From JACMLD01 sp963705285 (GTDB lineage: Bacteria; Bacteroidota; Bacteroidia; Chitinophagales; Chitinophagaceae): a stretch of DNA of 64,000 bases. Below, one piece after another: positions 9,015 to 17,106 of this stretch; positions within the stretch are counted from its first letter, which is position 1, and every line of letters starts with the position of its first letter. The notes beneath the pieces are model-generated. The model had not been told where the DNA came from, did not search any database, and saw nothing but the letters and a program-made list of their open reading frames with translations. The stretch is taken from the NCBI GenBank assembly GCA_963705285.1, contig OY970066.1, forward strand, positions 682,001 to 746,000. The letters are read 5' to 3'. Made by a program: the position numbers and the translations under genes.

Positions 9015-9295
9015 ATGACCCTACCGATAGCCCCAGATTCGCAGATTAATAATTCAACATTTAACATGTAAGTTTCAAAATAATCTTCTGCCTGGCTATT
9101 GCATAGGGCTGTCCTACGGACTGCATCATTTACTCGTCATGTTTGCTACCCACAAAATGTTCCTCCGGAACATCAGATGGTCAGACCATTAATCCATTCT
9201 ATTCCGCCGCAGATGCGCAGATTAATGAATTCAAAATTTAAAATTCAAAATAGTCCCGCGTCCGCTGCCCGCCGCTGATCGCTGGAAGAAAAATG

Positions 9296-9573
9296 GCCGC
9301 AGATTCGCAGATGATGTAATTCAAAATATAAAATTCAAAATAATCTACGCCCGCTGCTTCGTTTACACGCTGCGAGAAACATTGCCGCAGATTCGCAGAC
9401 GATGTAATTCAAAATATAAAATATAAAATTCAAAATAATCTGCGCCCCCTGCTTCGTTTACACGCTGCGAGAAACATTGCCGCAAATTCGCAGACGATGT
9501 AATTCAAAATATAAAATATAAAATTCAAAATAATCTGCGCCCCCTGCTTCGTTTACACGCTGCGAGAAACATT
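9296..9573. repeat. Three tandem copies of an 88-95 bp unit
   Basis: Units are 9296-9383 (88 bp), 9384-9478 (95 bp) and 9479-9573 (95 bp). Each starts GCCGCA(G/A)ATTCGCAGA, continues through AT-rich text and then CTGCTTCGTTTACACG, and ends GCGAGAAACATT. The 7-bp length difference is one extra ATATAAA. The last two copies are almost identical. Confidence 0.9.
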
Positions 9574-9829
9574 GCCGCAGATTCGCAGATTACGTAAAGG
9601 CCTGAAGGGCGGACACATCTATAGCGACGGGTGCAACCCGTCGATTATAGATCGATGTGCCAATAGCCCTGTAAGGGCGAAACCCATAGCGAGTACAAAT
9701 ACCCGCAGATTCGCAGATTACGTAAAGGCCTGAAGGGCCGACACATCTATAGCGACGGGTGCAACCCGTCGATTATAGATTGATGTGCCAATAGCCCTGT
9801 AAGGGCGAAACCCATAGCGAATGCAAATA
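9574..9829. repeat. Two tandem copies of a 128 bp unit with internal palindromes
   Basis: 9574-9701 and 9702-9829 are near-identical 128 bp direct repeats. Each begins with the CCGCAGATTCGCAG core and contains two perfect small dyads, GACGGGT-GCA-ACCCGTC and GCCCT-GTA-AGGGC. These resemble REP-type palindromes. Confidence 0.9.
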
Positions 9830-9854
9830 GCCGCAGATGTAGAAACATACAAAA

Positions 9855-9891
9855 GCCGCAAATGCGCAGATAAACAGTGCTCATTTGCGGC
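9855..9891. terminator. Hairpin at the right end of the repeat array
   Basis: GCCGCAAATG (9855-9864) pairs perfectly with CATTTGCGGC (9882-9891). It lies downstream of the leftward YceI gene and could end that transcript, though only weakly T-rich sequence follows on that strand. It shares its core with the rest of the array. Confidence 0.5.
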
Positions 9892-9944
9892 TATGCTTAT
9901 ACGTTGTGAAGCTGCATCTCACAGATTCCTAATCATTGTGCATC

Positions 9945-10592
9945 TTACGCCTTCTTTACGTCTATATTAAGGGTAATCTCCACTTCCTTGCCCACAACTG
10001 CGCCACCTGCTTCTGTAGCAGCGTTCCATTTTAAATTGTAATCAAAACGGTTAATGGTTGTTTTTGCTTTAAACCCTGCATGCGTACCACCCATTGCCGC
10101 AGAAGTAACGGTGCCGCCGTAAGTAACATCAAAAGAAACTACTTTGGTAATATCCCTGATGGTTAGGTTACCAGTCAATGTATATTTATTATTACCGAGC
10201 GGCTTAAAAGATGTGCTGGTAAATTTAATTTGCGGAAATTTTGCAGCGTTAAAAAAATCGTCAGATTGCAGGTGCTTGTCCCTGTTTTCATTATCGGTGT
10301 TAATAGAATTTACGTCAACAGTGAAGTTGATAACGGCATCGCTAAAATCTGGTTTGGCGCTGGTCATGCTTCCATCAAAAGATTTAAAACTGCCATCTAC
10401 GTCAGATACCACCAGGTGAGATACAGAAAACCGCACATTTGTGTGGGCTTTATCCAATACCCATTTGGCCGGGGCCTGTATGAGCGTGGTGTTGTTCTGC
10501 GGAATGGGGTCTGCGCCATGGTTCGCTACTGTAAAAGAAGAAGTTGTAAATAAAGTGCCGGCAATTGCCGTAAAAAAAGCCATTCTTTTCAT
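9945..10592 (-). CDS. YceI family periplasmic lipid-binding protein
   Basis: 215 residues with an N-terminal signal peptide (hydrophobic stretch to about residue 23). The mature part starts APAKWVLDKAHTNVRFSVSHL, the hallmark of the YceI lipocalin-like fold that binds isoprenoid lipids; it goes on with FTSTSFKPLG and TGNLTIRDITK. It is a single-gene unit. Upstream is a near-consensus promoter overlapped by a 20-base perfect palindrome, so it is probably controlled by a dimeric repressor. YceI genes in other bacteria often sit beside MarR regulators, but none is present here. Confidence 0.9.
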   Translation of the reverse strand: MKRMAFFTAIAGTLFTTSSFTVANHGADPIPQNNTTLIQAPAKWVLDKAHTNVRFSVSHLVVSDVDGSFKSFDGSMTSAKPDFSDAVINFTVDVNSINTDNENRDKHLQSDDFFNAAKFPQIKFTSTSFKPLGNNKYTLTGNLTIRDITKVVSFDVTYGGTVTSAAMGGTHAGFKAKTTINRFDYNLKWNAATEAGGAVVGKEVEITLNIDVKKA

Positions 10593-10603
10593 GATTATTA
10601 TTT

Positions 10604-10623
10604 TTTAATGTTTAAACATTAAA
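10604..10623. promoter_or_regulatory. 20-bp perfect palindrome, candidate operator of the YceI gene
   Basis: TTTAATGTTTAAACATTAAA is its own reverse complement. It lies between the start codon (10592) and the predicted -7 box (10624-10631) on the minus strand, so the transcription start should fall inside it. Confidence 0.55.
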
Positions 10624-10655
10624 TAAAGGTAGTGATTAGTTTTACATCTGCCAAC
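10624..10655 (-). promoter_or_regulatory. Promoter of the YceI gene
   Basis: The minus strand reads TTG (10652-10654), 20 bases, then TACCTTTA (10624-10631), one base off the TAnnTTTG consensus. Confidence 0.55.
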
Positions 10656-10728
10656 ACATTGCATCAATTTGCTTTTTTGTTAACAAGAATCCGTTTAGAA
10701 TTGAAAACAACCGTCTCCCGCTATAACT

Positions 10729-10759
10729 TTTGCGGCTGCAAGGCTTAATCCTATTTTTG
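10729..10759 (+). promoter_or_regulatory. Consensus Bacteroidota promoter of the aminotransferase gene
   Basis: TTTG (10729-10732), exactly 19 bases, then TATTTTTG (10752-10759). Both boxes match the sigma-ABfr consensus. This supports the start at 10778 rather than an upstream TTG-type start. Confidence 0.75.
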
Positions 10760-10777
10760 TACAAATCATTGTATTAC

Positions 10778-12043
10778 ATGAGCAATCCCATTTTATCTCA
10801 GTTAGCTGAAACCCTGGTGGGTTCTGAAATAGTAAAGTTGGGAGGCGAGATTCGCGACCGGATTCGTAACGGCGAGAAGATTTACAACTTTACCGTAGGC
10901 GATTTCGATCCAGCCATTTTTCCCATACCGGCTGAACTGGAGGATGCCATTGTTGACGCCTACAGAAAACATTTCACCAATTACCCGGCTGCCGAAGGCA
11001 ACCTTGATCTCCGCGAATCAATCAGCCATTTTATGAAAGAAAGGCAGCAGCTGAATTACACGCCGGCAGAAATTCTGGTAGCCGGAGGTGGGCGGCCGCT
11101 TATTTATTCATTGTTCCGCGCAGTGTGCGATAAAGGAGACAAGGTTATCTACGCCGTCCCCTCCTGGAATAATAATCACTACGCCAATTTTGTAGGCGCT
11201 GTTCATGTGGTGGTTGAAGCTGGTAAAGAAAATAATTTCATGCCCTCTGTAGAGCAATTGCGGCCTCACATGAAAAGTGCCACCCTGCTGGCACTTTGCT
11301 CTCCGCAGAACCCTACCGGCACCACCTTTACCAAAGAAGATCTGCAGGCAATTTGCGATATGGTAGTAGCAGAAAATAAATTGCGCGGGGCCAATGAAAA
11401 GAAGTTGTATGTGATGTATGATCAAATGTATTCGTTGCTAACGTACGGAAAGATTGTACACTACAATCCTGTGTCGCTGCAACCGGAAATGCGGCCCTAT
11501 ACTATTTTCATAGATGCAATCAGCAAAGTATTTGCAGCCACGGGTGTGCGCGTAGGCTGGTCTGCGGGCCCTGTTGCAATCATCGACAAAATGAAGGCCA
11601 TCATGACGCACCTGGGTTCATGGGCGCCCATGGCAGAGCAAAAAGCTGTGGCCGGTTACCTGCACCAGCATGAGAATATCGATCGTTACCTGCAGCAGTT
11701 TAAACAAGAACTGGAGATACGCTTAAATGGTTTGTACAACGGTTTACAACAATTAAAAAACGATGGTTATGCGGTGGACGCCATTGCCCCTCAGGGAGCG
11801 ATTTATCTAACTGTTCAATTTAATTTTACCGGTAAAAAAACATCCACCGGAAAAATATTGGAAAAACAATCAGACACCACTGCTTACCTGCTGGATGAAG
11901 CGAAACTTGCAGTAGTACCATTCTATGCATTTGGTGCAGATCCAGGTTCAAGCTGGTACAGACTGAGTGTGGGTACCTGTAAAAAAGAAGAGATAGCAAC
12001 TGTGCTTACCCAATTGCGCCAGGCAATGGATAAATTACAATGA
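10778..12043 (+). CDS. Pyridoxal-phosphate-dependent aminotransferase, class I/II
   Basis: 421 residues from the ATG at 10778. The frame is open further upstream, but a perfect promoter at 10729-10759 overlaps it. Fold type I motifs: NPTG (residues 178-181), the aspartate in MYDQMYS that holds the pyridine nitrogen (Asp215), and the Schiff-base Lys250 in DAISKVFAATG, followed by the phosphate-binding GVRVGW. Closest in look to aspartate/aromatic aminotransferases of Bacteroidota. The amino donor cannot be fixed from sequence. A strong hairpin terminator follows. Confidence 0.88.
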   Translation: MSNPILSQLAETLVGSEIVKLGGEIRDRIRNGEKIYNFTVGDFDPAIFPIPAELEDAIVDAYRKHFTNYPAAEGNLDLRESISHFMKERQQLNYTPAEILVAGGGRPLIYSLFRAVCDKGDKVIYAVPSWNNNHYANFVGAVHVVVEAGKENNFMPSVEQLRPHMKSATLLALCSPQNPTGTTFTKEDLQAICDMVVAENKLRGANEKKLYVMYDQMYSLLTYGKIVHYNPVSLQPEMRPYTIFIDAISKVFAATGVRVGWSAGPVAIIDKMKAIMTHLGSWAPMAEQKAVAGYLHQHENIDRYLQQFKQELEIRLNGLYNGLQQLKNDGYAVDAIAPQGAIYLTVQFNFTGKKTSTGKILEKQSDTTAYLLDEAKLAVVPFYAFGADPGSSWYRLSVGTCKKEEIATVLTQLRQAMDKLQ

Positions 12044-12068
12044 TAAAAAATACATGGTGAAAAACAAA

Positions 12069-12090
12069 AGCCCCGCTGAGCGGGGCTTTG
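12069..12090. terminator. Bidirectional rho-independent terminator
   Basis: AGCCCCG-CTGAG-CGGGGCT (12069-12087) with AAA before and TTT after. It lies between the convergent aminotransferase and 82-residue protein genes and can serve both. Confidence 0.85.
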
Positions 12091-12111
12091 TAATAAGGTT
12101 ATCTGGCAAGA

Positions 12112-12360
12112 TTAATTTTTGTTACAAACAAACTGGAAGGGTTTTAATTCAGGTTGGTGTATGACCTGAACAATTTTTTTACGGTTATGTACTACCTTAT
12201 GCTTTGTAATATCAAACACTTCGTGCGCGGTACAAAAACTTTCTACTGTTTCAAGTTGAAACAATAATGAATTGAGTTTTTCTAGTTCCAACTCAATCTG
12301 GTGCTGGTTCATAGATTCATCTTTCACCAGGACAAGCAAATCCCTGTTAGTAGCCTTCAT
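12112..12360 (-). CDS. Hypothetical 82-residue protein
   Basis: A small, charged, probably cytoplasmic protein with no recognised domain. The N-terminal half is coiled-coil-like (HQIELELEKLNSLLFQLETVE) and the C-terminal half is basic and beta-prone. Its ATG lies 13 bases after the stop of the small lipoprotein gene, and a strong terminator follows, so the two probably form one transcript. Coding status is likely from this context and from its sensible composition, but not proven. Confidence 0.5.
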   Translation of the reverse strand: MKATNRDLLVLVKDESMNQHQIELELEKLNSLLFQLETVESFCTAHEVFDITKHKVVHNRKKIVQVIHQPELKPFQFVCNKN

Positions 12361-12373
12361 GTCTTATTAGATT

Positions 12374-12508
12374 TTAATATCCAACGTAACCTTTATGTAT
12401 CCCACAACCACAATTTTTTCCTGATACACGGCGCTCGCTGCTACAGCTTGCTACCAGTATCGTTACAATCAATAATAAGAATAATAAACTATTGGTTCTA
12501 TTTTTCAT
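12374..12508 (-). CDS. Small lipoprotein, 44 residues
   Basis: A short minus-strand frame (ATG at 12508, TAA at 12374-12376). It begins MKNRTNSLLFLLLIVTILVA and continues SCSSERRVSG, then a Cys/Gly-rich tail KNCGCGIHKGYVGY. The N-terminus is a textbook lipoprotein signal with lipobox LVASC (Cys22). Tiny lipoproteins with a conserved short tail are frequent in Chitinophagaceae. Function is unknown. It lies directly upstream of the 82-residue gene and divergent from the glycosyltransferase. Confidence 0.7.
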   Translation of the reverse strand: MKNRTNSLLFLLLIVTILVASCSSERRVSGKNCGCGIHKGYVGY

Positions 12509-12594
12509 GGTTTGGTATTTCTAAATTAAACTATTTTGCTTGAAAAATAGTATTTCTGCACCCCCCAAATTTAAATATTAACAATATAAATAAA

Positions 12595-13698
12595 GTGCAG
12601 TACACTGCGCTGATAGCCCCGCTGGACTGGGGTCTTGGCCATGCAACCCGTTGCATTCCGGTGATCCAAAAACTCTTACTTGCTGGTTTTAAAGTCATTA
12701 TAGCCGGAGAGGGGGATCAGAAAATACTAATTCAAAAAGAATTTCCGGAGCTGGAATTCGTGCATTTGACAGGATATAAGTTGCAGTATAGCTCAACAAA
12801 ACTCCGCACAATAGCTAAAATTATTTTACAGATTCCCAAAATATTGATAGCAATCAACAGTGAAAACCGTTGGCTGCGTCAATATGCTAAAAGAAAACAC
12901 TTAGATATTATTATAGCAGATAACAGGTATGGGCTTCATCATCCAGGTATAATTTCTATTTTTATCACCCACCAATTACTTATCAAAACTTCCTTAGGCA
13001 AAGTAACGGACACGCTGATTCAACAAATTAATTATAGTTATATCAAGCGTTTTAATGAGTGCTGGATACCAGATATGGCTGGCGAAATTAACCTGGCAGG
13101 TGATTTATCTCACCCGTCTGTACTACCAGTAACACCGGTAACCTATATAGGTATCCAATCCAGGATAGTACAACAAAGTATACCGCTTACGCTTCCGCTA
13201 CTGATCATATTATCAGGACCTGAACCACAACGAAGCATTCTTGAAAAGATAATGATGCAACAACTGGCAACCTACCAATTAGTTGCTGTAGTTGTAAGGG
13301 GCTTACCTGGAGAAGCACCAGCCATAAATGCACCGGCCGGCATAACGGCTGTTAATCATTTACCTGCAGCACAGTTACAGCAAGCCATCAATGCCGCCGA
13401 GATAATCATCAGCCGCTCGGGCTACAGTACTATTATGGATCTGCTTCCATTGGGTAAAAAATGTATACTCATTCCAACGCCGGGCCAGGCAGAGCAAGAG
13501 TACCTGGCCAGCTGGCTTTCTTATAATCGTTTAGCGTGTATTGGATACCAGCATAATCTTGTTTTGCCTACCCTCATTGAAAAAGCAAGGCAATTGCAAT
13601 TGCCTGATCTCAGCGCGATGAAACATAACAACGCCATAGACAGCGCAATCTCATTATTAAAAAAGAAGTTGGATACCAGCCATACCGGGTCTAAATAA
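12595..13698 (+). CDS. MurG-like glycosyltransferase family protein (GT28 C-terminal fold)
   Basis: 367 residues starting at GTG 12595; no ATG is available nearby in frame, and the N-terminus from there is right (IAPLDWGLGHATRCIPV, the donor-independent loop of GT-B enzymes). The C-terminal half has the nucleotide-sugar site SRSGYSTIMDLLPLGKK and PTPGQAEQEYLA, as in MurG and UDP-GlcNAc transferases. Probably transfers a sugar to a lipid or glycan acceptor at the inner face of the membrane. The acceptor is unknown. Confidence 0.8.
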   Translation: MQYTALIAPLDWGLGHATRCIPVIQKLLLAGFKVIIAGEGDQKILIQKEFPELEFVHLTGYKLQYSSTKLRTIAKIILQIPKILIAINSENRWLRQYAKRKHLDIIIADNRYGLHHPGIISIFITHQLLIKTSLGKVTDTLIQQINYSYIKRFNECWIPDMAGEINLAGDLSHPSVLPVTPVTYIGIQSRIVQQSIPLTLPLLIILSGPEPQRSILEKIMMQQLATYQLVAVVVRGLPGEAPAINAPAGITAVNHLPAAQLQQAINAAEIIISRSGYSTIMDLLPLGKKCILIPTPGQAEQEYLASWLSYNRLACIGYQHNLVLPTLIEKARQLQLPDLSAMKHNNAIDSAISLLKKKLDTSHTGSK

Positions 13699-13724
13699 CC
13701 TCTTGGGCATTTGCGTAGTAAATT

Positions 13725-14222
13725 TTAATTGTGCAGTTTGGGATAGTCGAAAAACAGCAGCTCTTTGGGTGCGGTTTCAAAATCTTTCCACTTGTTAATG
13801 TTGATGCTTACTGCAAATATGCCGCAGGTGGGAATATTATCCGTTTTTACTTTGGTAGCCAGGCTGTTCGCAAAGTCGGTGATGCCGGGGTTGTGTGCAA
13901 AAATAGCAACTGTATCAAGCCCATCATTAATGTCATTGATACAAGCATAAAAAAAAGATTCCGGGGCAAGGTATAATCCCTTGTCAAAGATCAATTGATC
14001 TGTACCGGCTTTATAAGCTGCTGCAAATTTTTCGGCAGTGGTTTTTGCGCGTTTAGCGGGACTTGACAAAAAAATGTCTATAGAAGCTACCTGCTTCTTT
14101 AAACGTTGCGACATACTGTCTGCATCTTTGGTGCCGCGTGCATTGAGCGGACGATCAAAATCCGACAGGCTTGCATCGTCCCAACTACTTTTTGCGTGGC
14201 GTATCAGCAAGACTGTTTTCAT
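13725..14222 (-). CDS. SixA-like histidine phosphatase
   Basis: 165 residues of the phosphoglycerate mutase-like (histidine phosphatase) superfamily. The catalytic RHA motif is in LIRHAKSSWDD (His9), and the second histidine is in IFAHNPGITDFA. The short length and the KSSW after RHA are typical of SixA, which removes phosphate from phosphohistidine in phosphotransfer proteins. It is convergent with the glycosyltransferase gene (26 bases between the stops). Confidence 0.85.
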   Translation of the reverse strand: MKTVLLIRHAKSSWDDASLSDFDRPLNARGTKDADSMSQRLKKQVASIDIFLSSPAKRAKTTAEKFAAAYKAGTDQLIFDKGLYLAPESFFYACINDINDGLDTVAIFAHNPGITDFANSLATKVKTDNIPTCGIFAVSININKWKDFETAPKELLFFDYPKLHN

Positions 14223-14259
14223 ATGTGAAGGAATACAAGCATTATGAATGTTTCAGATT

Positions 14260-14267
14260 CAAAAATA
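14260..14267 (-). promoter_or_regulatory. -7 element of the sixA-like gene
   Basis: The minus strand reads TATTTTTG, an exact TAnnTTTG match 37 bases before the start codon. Confidence 0.5.
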
Positions 14268-14402
14268 CTGTGGTTGTTGGTGAGAAGTAAAACAGGCCTG
14301 TTTTATGGTGGTTTTTATAAAAGGAAATCAGTTTAAAAACGGTACCGCAAAATACGCATAGTTTTCCCAAAACGGGAAGAATTAAAACAAAAATGATAAA
14401 TT

Positions 14403-16250
14403 TTAATACCCGCGTACGTTTTTCTTTTCTACATAATTGATAAAGGCTTTATTAACTACGCGGTTACCCCCCGGCGTTGGATAATTGCCTGTAAAATACC
14501 AGTCGCCTGTATTAGTGGGGCATGCATTGTGAAGCGATTCTATGGTTTGATAGATCACCTGCACCGGTATGTCGAGCCCCTCCGGTGTAATCAGTTCGGC
14601 AATTTTATTAGAAATTTCTTCGGTAGTAAACGGTTTGTAAATCTGGCGCACCACATTTTCAGTATGTAACTGCCCTGTTCTCGAAAGTTCCAGGCATCGC
14701 TCATATAGTTCCTGCAGCAGGTCTTCTTTATCATGTTCTTTAAGTAATTCCATAGCTGCGCGAAAGGCAATGAAGTCACCCAGTTTGCTCATATCAATGC
14801 CATAACAATCCGGGTAGCGTATCTGCGGTGCCGAAGATACAATGATGATTTTTTTTGGCCGCAGCCTGGAGAGCATGCGCACAATGCTTTCTTTAAGCGT
14901 GGTGCCTCTTACAATTGAATCATCTATCACCACCAGTGTGTCTTCATCTTTACGGAGGGTGCCGTAAGTAATATCGTACACGTGTTGCACCATTTCATTG
15001 CGGTTGGAATCTTCCGTAATGAAAGTGCGCATCTTTACATCTTTAATGGCTATTTTTTCGATGCGGATGCGGCGGTTAATCATTTCCGTTAGCTTCTCAT
15101 CATCGTAATTTTTACCCCATGATAAGATCCGCTGCACTTTTACTTTATTCATATAGTCTTCCATCCCTTTCTGCAGGCCGTAAAAAGCAACTTCTGCGGT
15201 ATTGGGTATAAAAGAGAAAATAGTATTCTTAAGGTCGTGGTTAATAGAGTTCAGCACAGCATCACTCAGGTTGTACCCCAATGCATTGCGTTCGCGATAG
15301 ATCTTCTCATCGTTGCCGCGTGAAAAATAGATGCGTTCAAAGCTGCAAGCCCTTCTTTCCTTTGGTGCCAGTATCTGCTCAATGCTGTAATCGCCATTGG
15401 CGCGTATAATGAGCGCCTGGCCGGGCATCAATTCCTTTACTTCGTTTTCACCTACATTAAAAGTGGTGCGGATGGCAGCGCGTTCTGATGCCGCTACAAT
15501 CATGTCTTCACTGATGTAATAGTATGAGGGCCGTATGCCGTGCTCATCGCGCATTACAAAGGCATCGCCATTGCCAATGAGACCGCCGATGTGGTAACCT
15601 CCGTCGAACAATTTAGCTGCCTTCTTCAACACATTCACAATATCCAGGCGACCGGGGTCTGTTTCATCTTCTTTTACCATAAAATGGTGTACAACTTCCA
15701 TCATAGCTGCCAGATCGCTCTGCCGCTGAAACTCGCCCGGGTCAATGTTCACCAGCGAAAACAGTTCTTCGGTATTTACTAAATTAAAATTCCCGGCCAG
15801 GGCCAGGTTGCGTACAGGTATGGTGTTTCGTTTAATGAAAGGGTGACAGAAATCTGCGTTGTTTTTTCCCTGCGTGCCATATCTCAAATGCCCCAGTAAC
15901 AATTCTCCCAGAAAGCGTACATGGCCTTTTAAGAGTCCGGGGTGTTTTTTTATATCGGGTTGGTACTTCTCGAGGTCAGCTATTTCTTCTGAGATTTGCC
16001 TGAATAAATCGGCAATGGGTTGGGGGGCTACGCTTCGCAGACGGTGCAAAAAAGGATAACCAGGTTCAACATTTAATTTTACAGAGGCTATGCCGGCACC
16101 GTCCTGACCACGGTTATGCTGCTTTTCCATCAGCAGGTATAACTTATTCAGGCCGTATAAAACAGTACCATATTTTTGCTGGTAATATGGAAGGGATTTA
16201 CGTAACCGAATGAGGGCCAGCCCGCATTCATGTTTAATATCGTCGCTCAT
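14403..16250 (-). CDS. Amidophosphoribosyltransferase, long Bacteroidota paralogue
   Basis: About 615 residues from ATG 16250; the frame is open to 16346, but MSDDIKHE-CGLALIR is the proper propeptide plus nucleophile Cys9. The N-terminal class II glutamine amidotransferase domain has HNRGQDGAGIA and GHLRYGTQG. The C-terminal phosphoribosyltransferase motif is VVIDDSIVRGTTLKES. PurF transfers glutamine ammonia to PRPP in the first purine step. Ordinary PurF is about 470-510 residues, so this one carries about 100 extra residues, and many Bacteroidota encode such a long second copy. Whether it does the purine step is uncertain. Confidence 0.8.
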   Translation of the reverse strand: MSDDIKHECGLALIRLRKSLPYYQQKYGTVLYGLNKLYLLMEKQHNRGQDGAGIASVKLNVEPGYPFLHRLRSVAPQPIADLFRQISEEIADLEKYQPDIKKHPGLLKGHVRFLGELLLGHLRYGTQGKNNADFCHPFIKRNTIPVRNLALAGNFNLVNTEELFSLVNIDPGEFQRQSDLAAMMEVVHHFMVKEDETDPGRLDIVNVLKKAAKLFDGGYHIGGLIGNGDAFVMRDEHGIRPSYYYISEDMIVAASERAAIRTTFNVGENEVKELMPGQALIIRANGDYSIEQILAPKERRACSFERIYFSRGNDEKIYRERNALGYNLSDAVLNSINHDLKNTIFSFIPNTAEVAFYGLQKGMEDYMNKVKVQRILSWGKNYDDEKLTEMINRRIRIEKIAIKDVKMRTFITEDSNRNEMVQHVYDITYGTLRKDEDTLVVIDDSIVRGTTLKESIVRMLSRLRPKKIIIVSSAPQIRYPDCYGIDMSKLGDFIAFRAAMELLKEHDKEDLLQELYERCLELSRTGQLHTENVVRQIYKPFTTEEISNKIAELITPEGLDIPVQVIYQTIESLHNACPTNTGDWYFTGNYPTPGGNRVVNKAFINYVEKKNVRGY

Positions 16251-16266
16251 GGTAGGAAATGAGGCG

Positions 16267-16274
16267 CAAAAGTA
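16267..16274 (-). promoter_or_regulatory. -7 element of the long amidophosphoribosyltransferase gene
   Basis: The minus strand reads TACTTTTG, matching TAnnTTTG and ending 16 bases before ATG 16250. This supports the chosen start. Confidence 0.55.
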
Positions 16275-16454
16275 AGCCGAGTTTGCCAGATAAAAAACCT
16301 TTATATAAAGGCCCGCCGTTGTTTTATTAAAAAGGTCAGCGGGCACAGGTTTATTTCATCTGTATAGCCTTCATATAAGCTAATAGTAATCAATGGCCCG
16401 TAAAAACGGTGGTGGTGACAAAGCGGTGTTTGCCGGGTGCTTTTTAAAAAACTG

Positions 16455-17096
16455 TTAAACGTAACCAGCCGAGCTATTGATAAAGTTTACCAGTGAGGCA
16501 GAATTTTTGAGTTTCAGTTTTTTCAAAATATTGTGGCGGTGTACCTCAACTGTTTTCAACGAGATATCCAGCTGGGTGGCAATCTCTTTGGAAGAATGAC
16601 CTTCGCGGATGTGATGAATGATTTGCATTTCCCTTTCGGTGAGCGAGTTGATGCTGGGCGTATCCTGGTTATCATCCAGCAACTGGTCTGAAATAATGGT
16701 CTTTATTTCATCGCATACATACTTGTTGCCCCTAAACACTTCCGTAATGGCGTTAAACATCTCTTCTTTAGAAGAATTCTTGGTAACATAACCGCGGGCG
16801 CCTACCTGCAGCATCTTCTTTGCGTAAGCCGGTTGAGAGTGCATAGAAACGCCTATTATTTTAGAGTCAGGCGAGCCCTTGCGTATTTTCTCCGTGGCCT
16901 CAAAGCCATTAAAAGGCGCCATGTTGATGTCCATCAGCACAATGTCTGGTTTTAGTTCTTTGGCAAATTCTACCGCCTGTTCCGCGTCGCCACATTCTGC
17001 CACCACTTCAAAGCGTTCATCGCTGTTCAGAATATACGTCCAGGTTTCACGGATGAGCTTATGATCGTCGGCAATTAAAATTGTAATCTTTTCCAT
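16455..17096 (-). CDS. NarL/FixJ (LuxR-type) response regulator
   Basis: 213 residues. The receiver domain has ADD at residues 9-11 and phospho-acceptor Asp56 in VLMDINM, then the switch residues (GVSMHS) and Lys in TKNSS. The C-terminal LuxR/GerE helix-turn-helix is SLTEREMQIIHHIREGHSSKEIA through TVEVHRHNI. It lies 10 bases downstream of the histidine kinase gene and is surely its cognate transcription factor. Confidence 0.93.
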   Translation of the reverse strand: MEKITILIADDHKLIRETWTYILNSDERFEVVAECGDAEQAVEFAKELKPDIVLMDINMAPFNGFEATEKIRKGSPDSKIIGVSMHSQPAYAKKMLQVGARGYVTKNSSKEEMFNAITEVFRGNKYVCDEIKTIISDQLLDDNQDTPSINSLTEREMQIIHHIREGHSSKEIATQLDISLKTVEVHRHNILKKLKLKNSASLVNFINSSAGYV

Positions 17097-17106
17097 ACTC
17101 CGTAGT

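Larger units (their letters stand above)
8943..9944. repeat. Gene-free repeat array between msrB and the YceI gene
   Basis: About 1 kb without a credible gene. The core GCCGCAGATTCGCAG or a close variant occurs at about 8971, 9227, 9296, 9384, 9479, 9574, 9703, 9830 and 9855. Between cores are AT-rich filler (AATTCAAAATATAAA), then GC-rich segments. Two tandem families are nested inside and are listed separately. No start codon with a sensible protein is present on either strand. Confidence 0.85.

Noticed and set aside
9296..9829. Possible CRISPR array
   Set aside because: Units of 88-128 bp are repeated whole, with no short repeats separating unique spacers, and there are no cas genes.
12301..12543. 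80-residue plus-strand frame
   Set aside because: Antisense to the better-supported lipoprotein and 82-residue genes.
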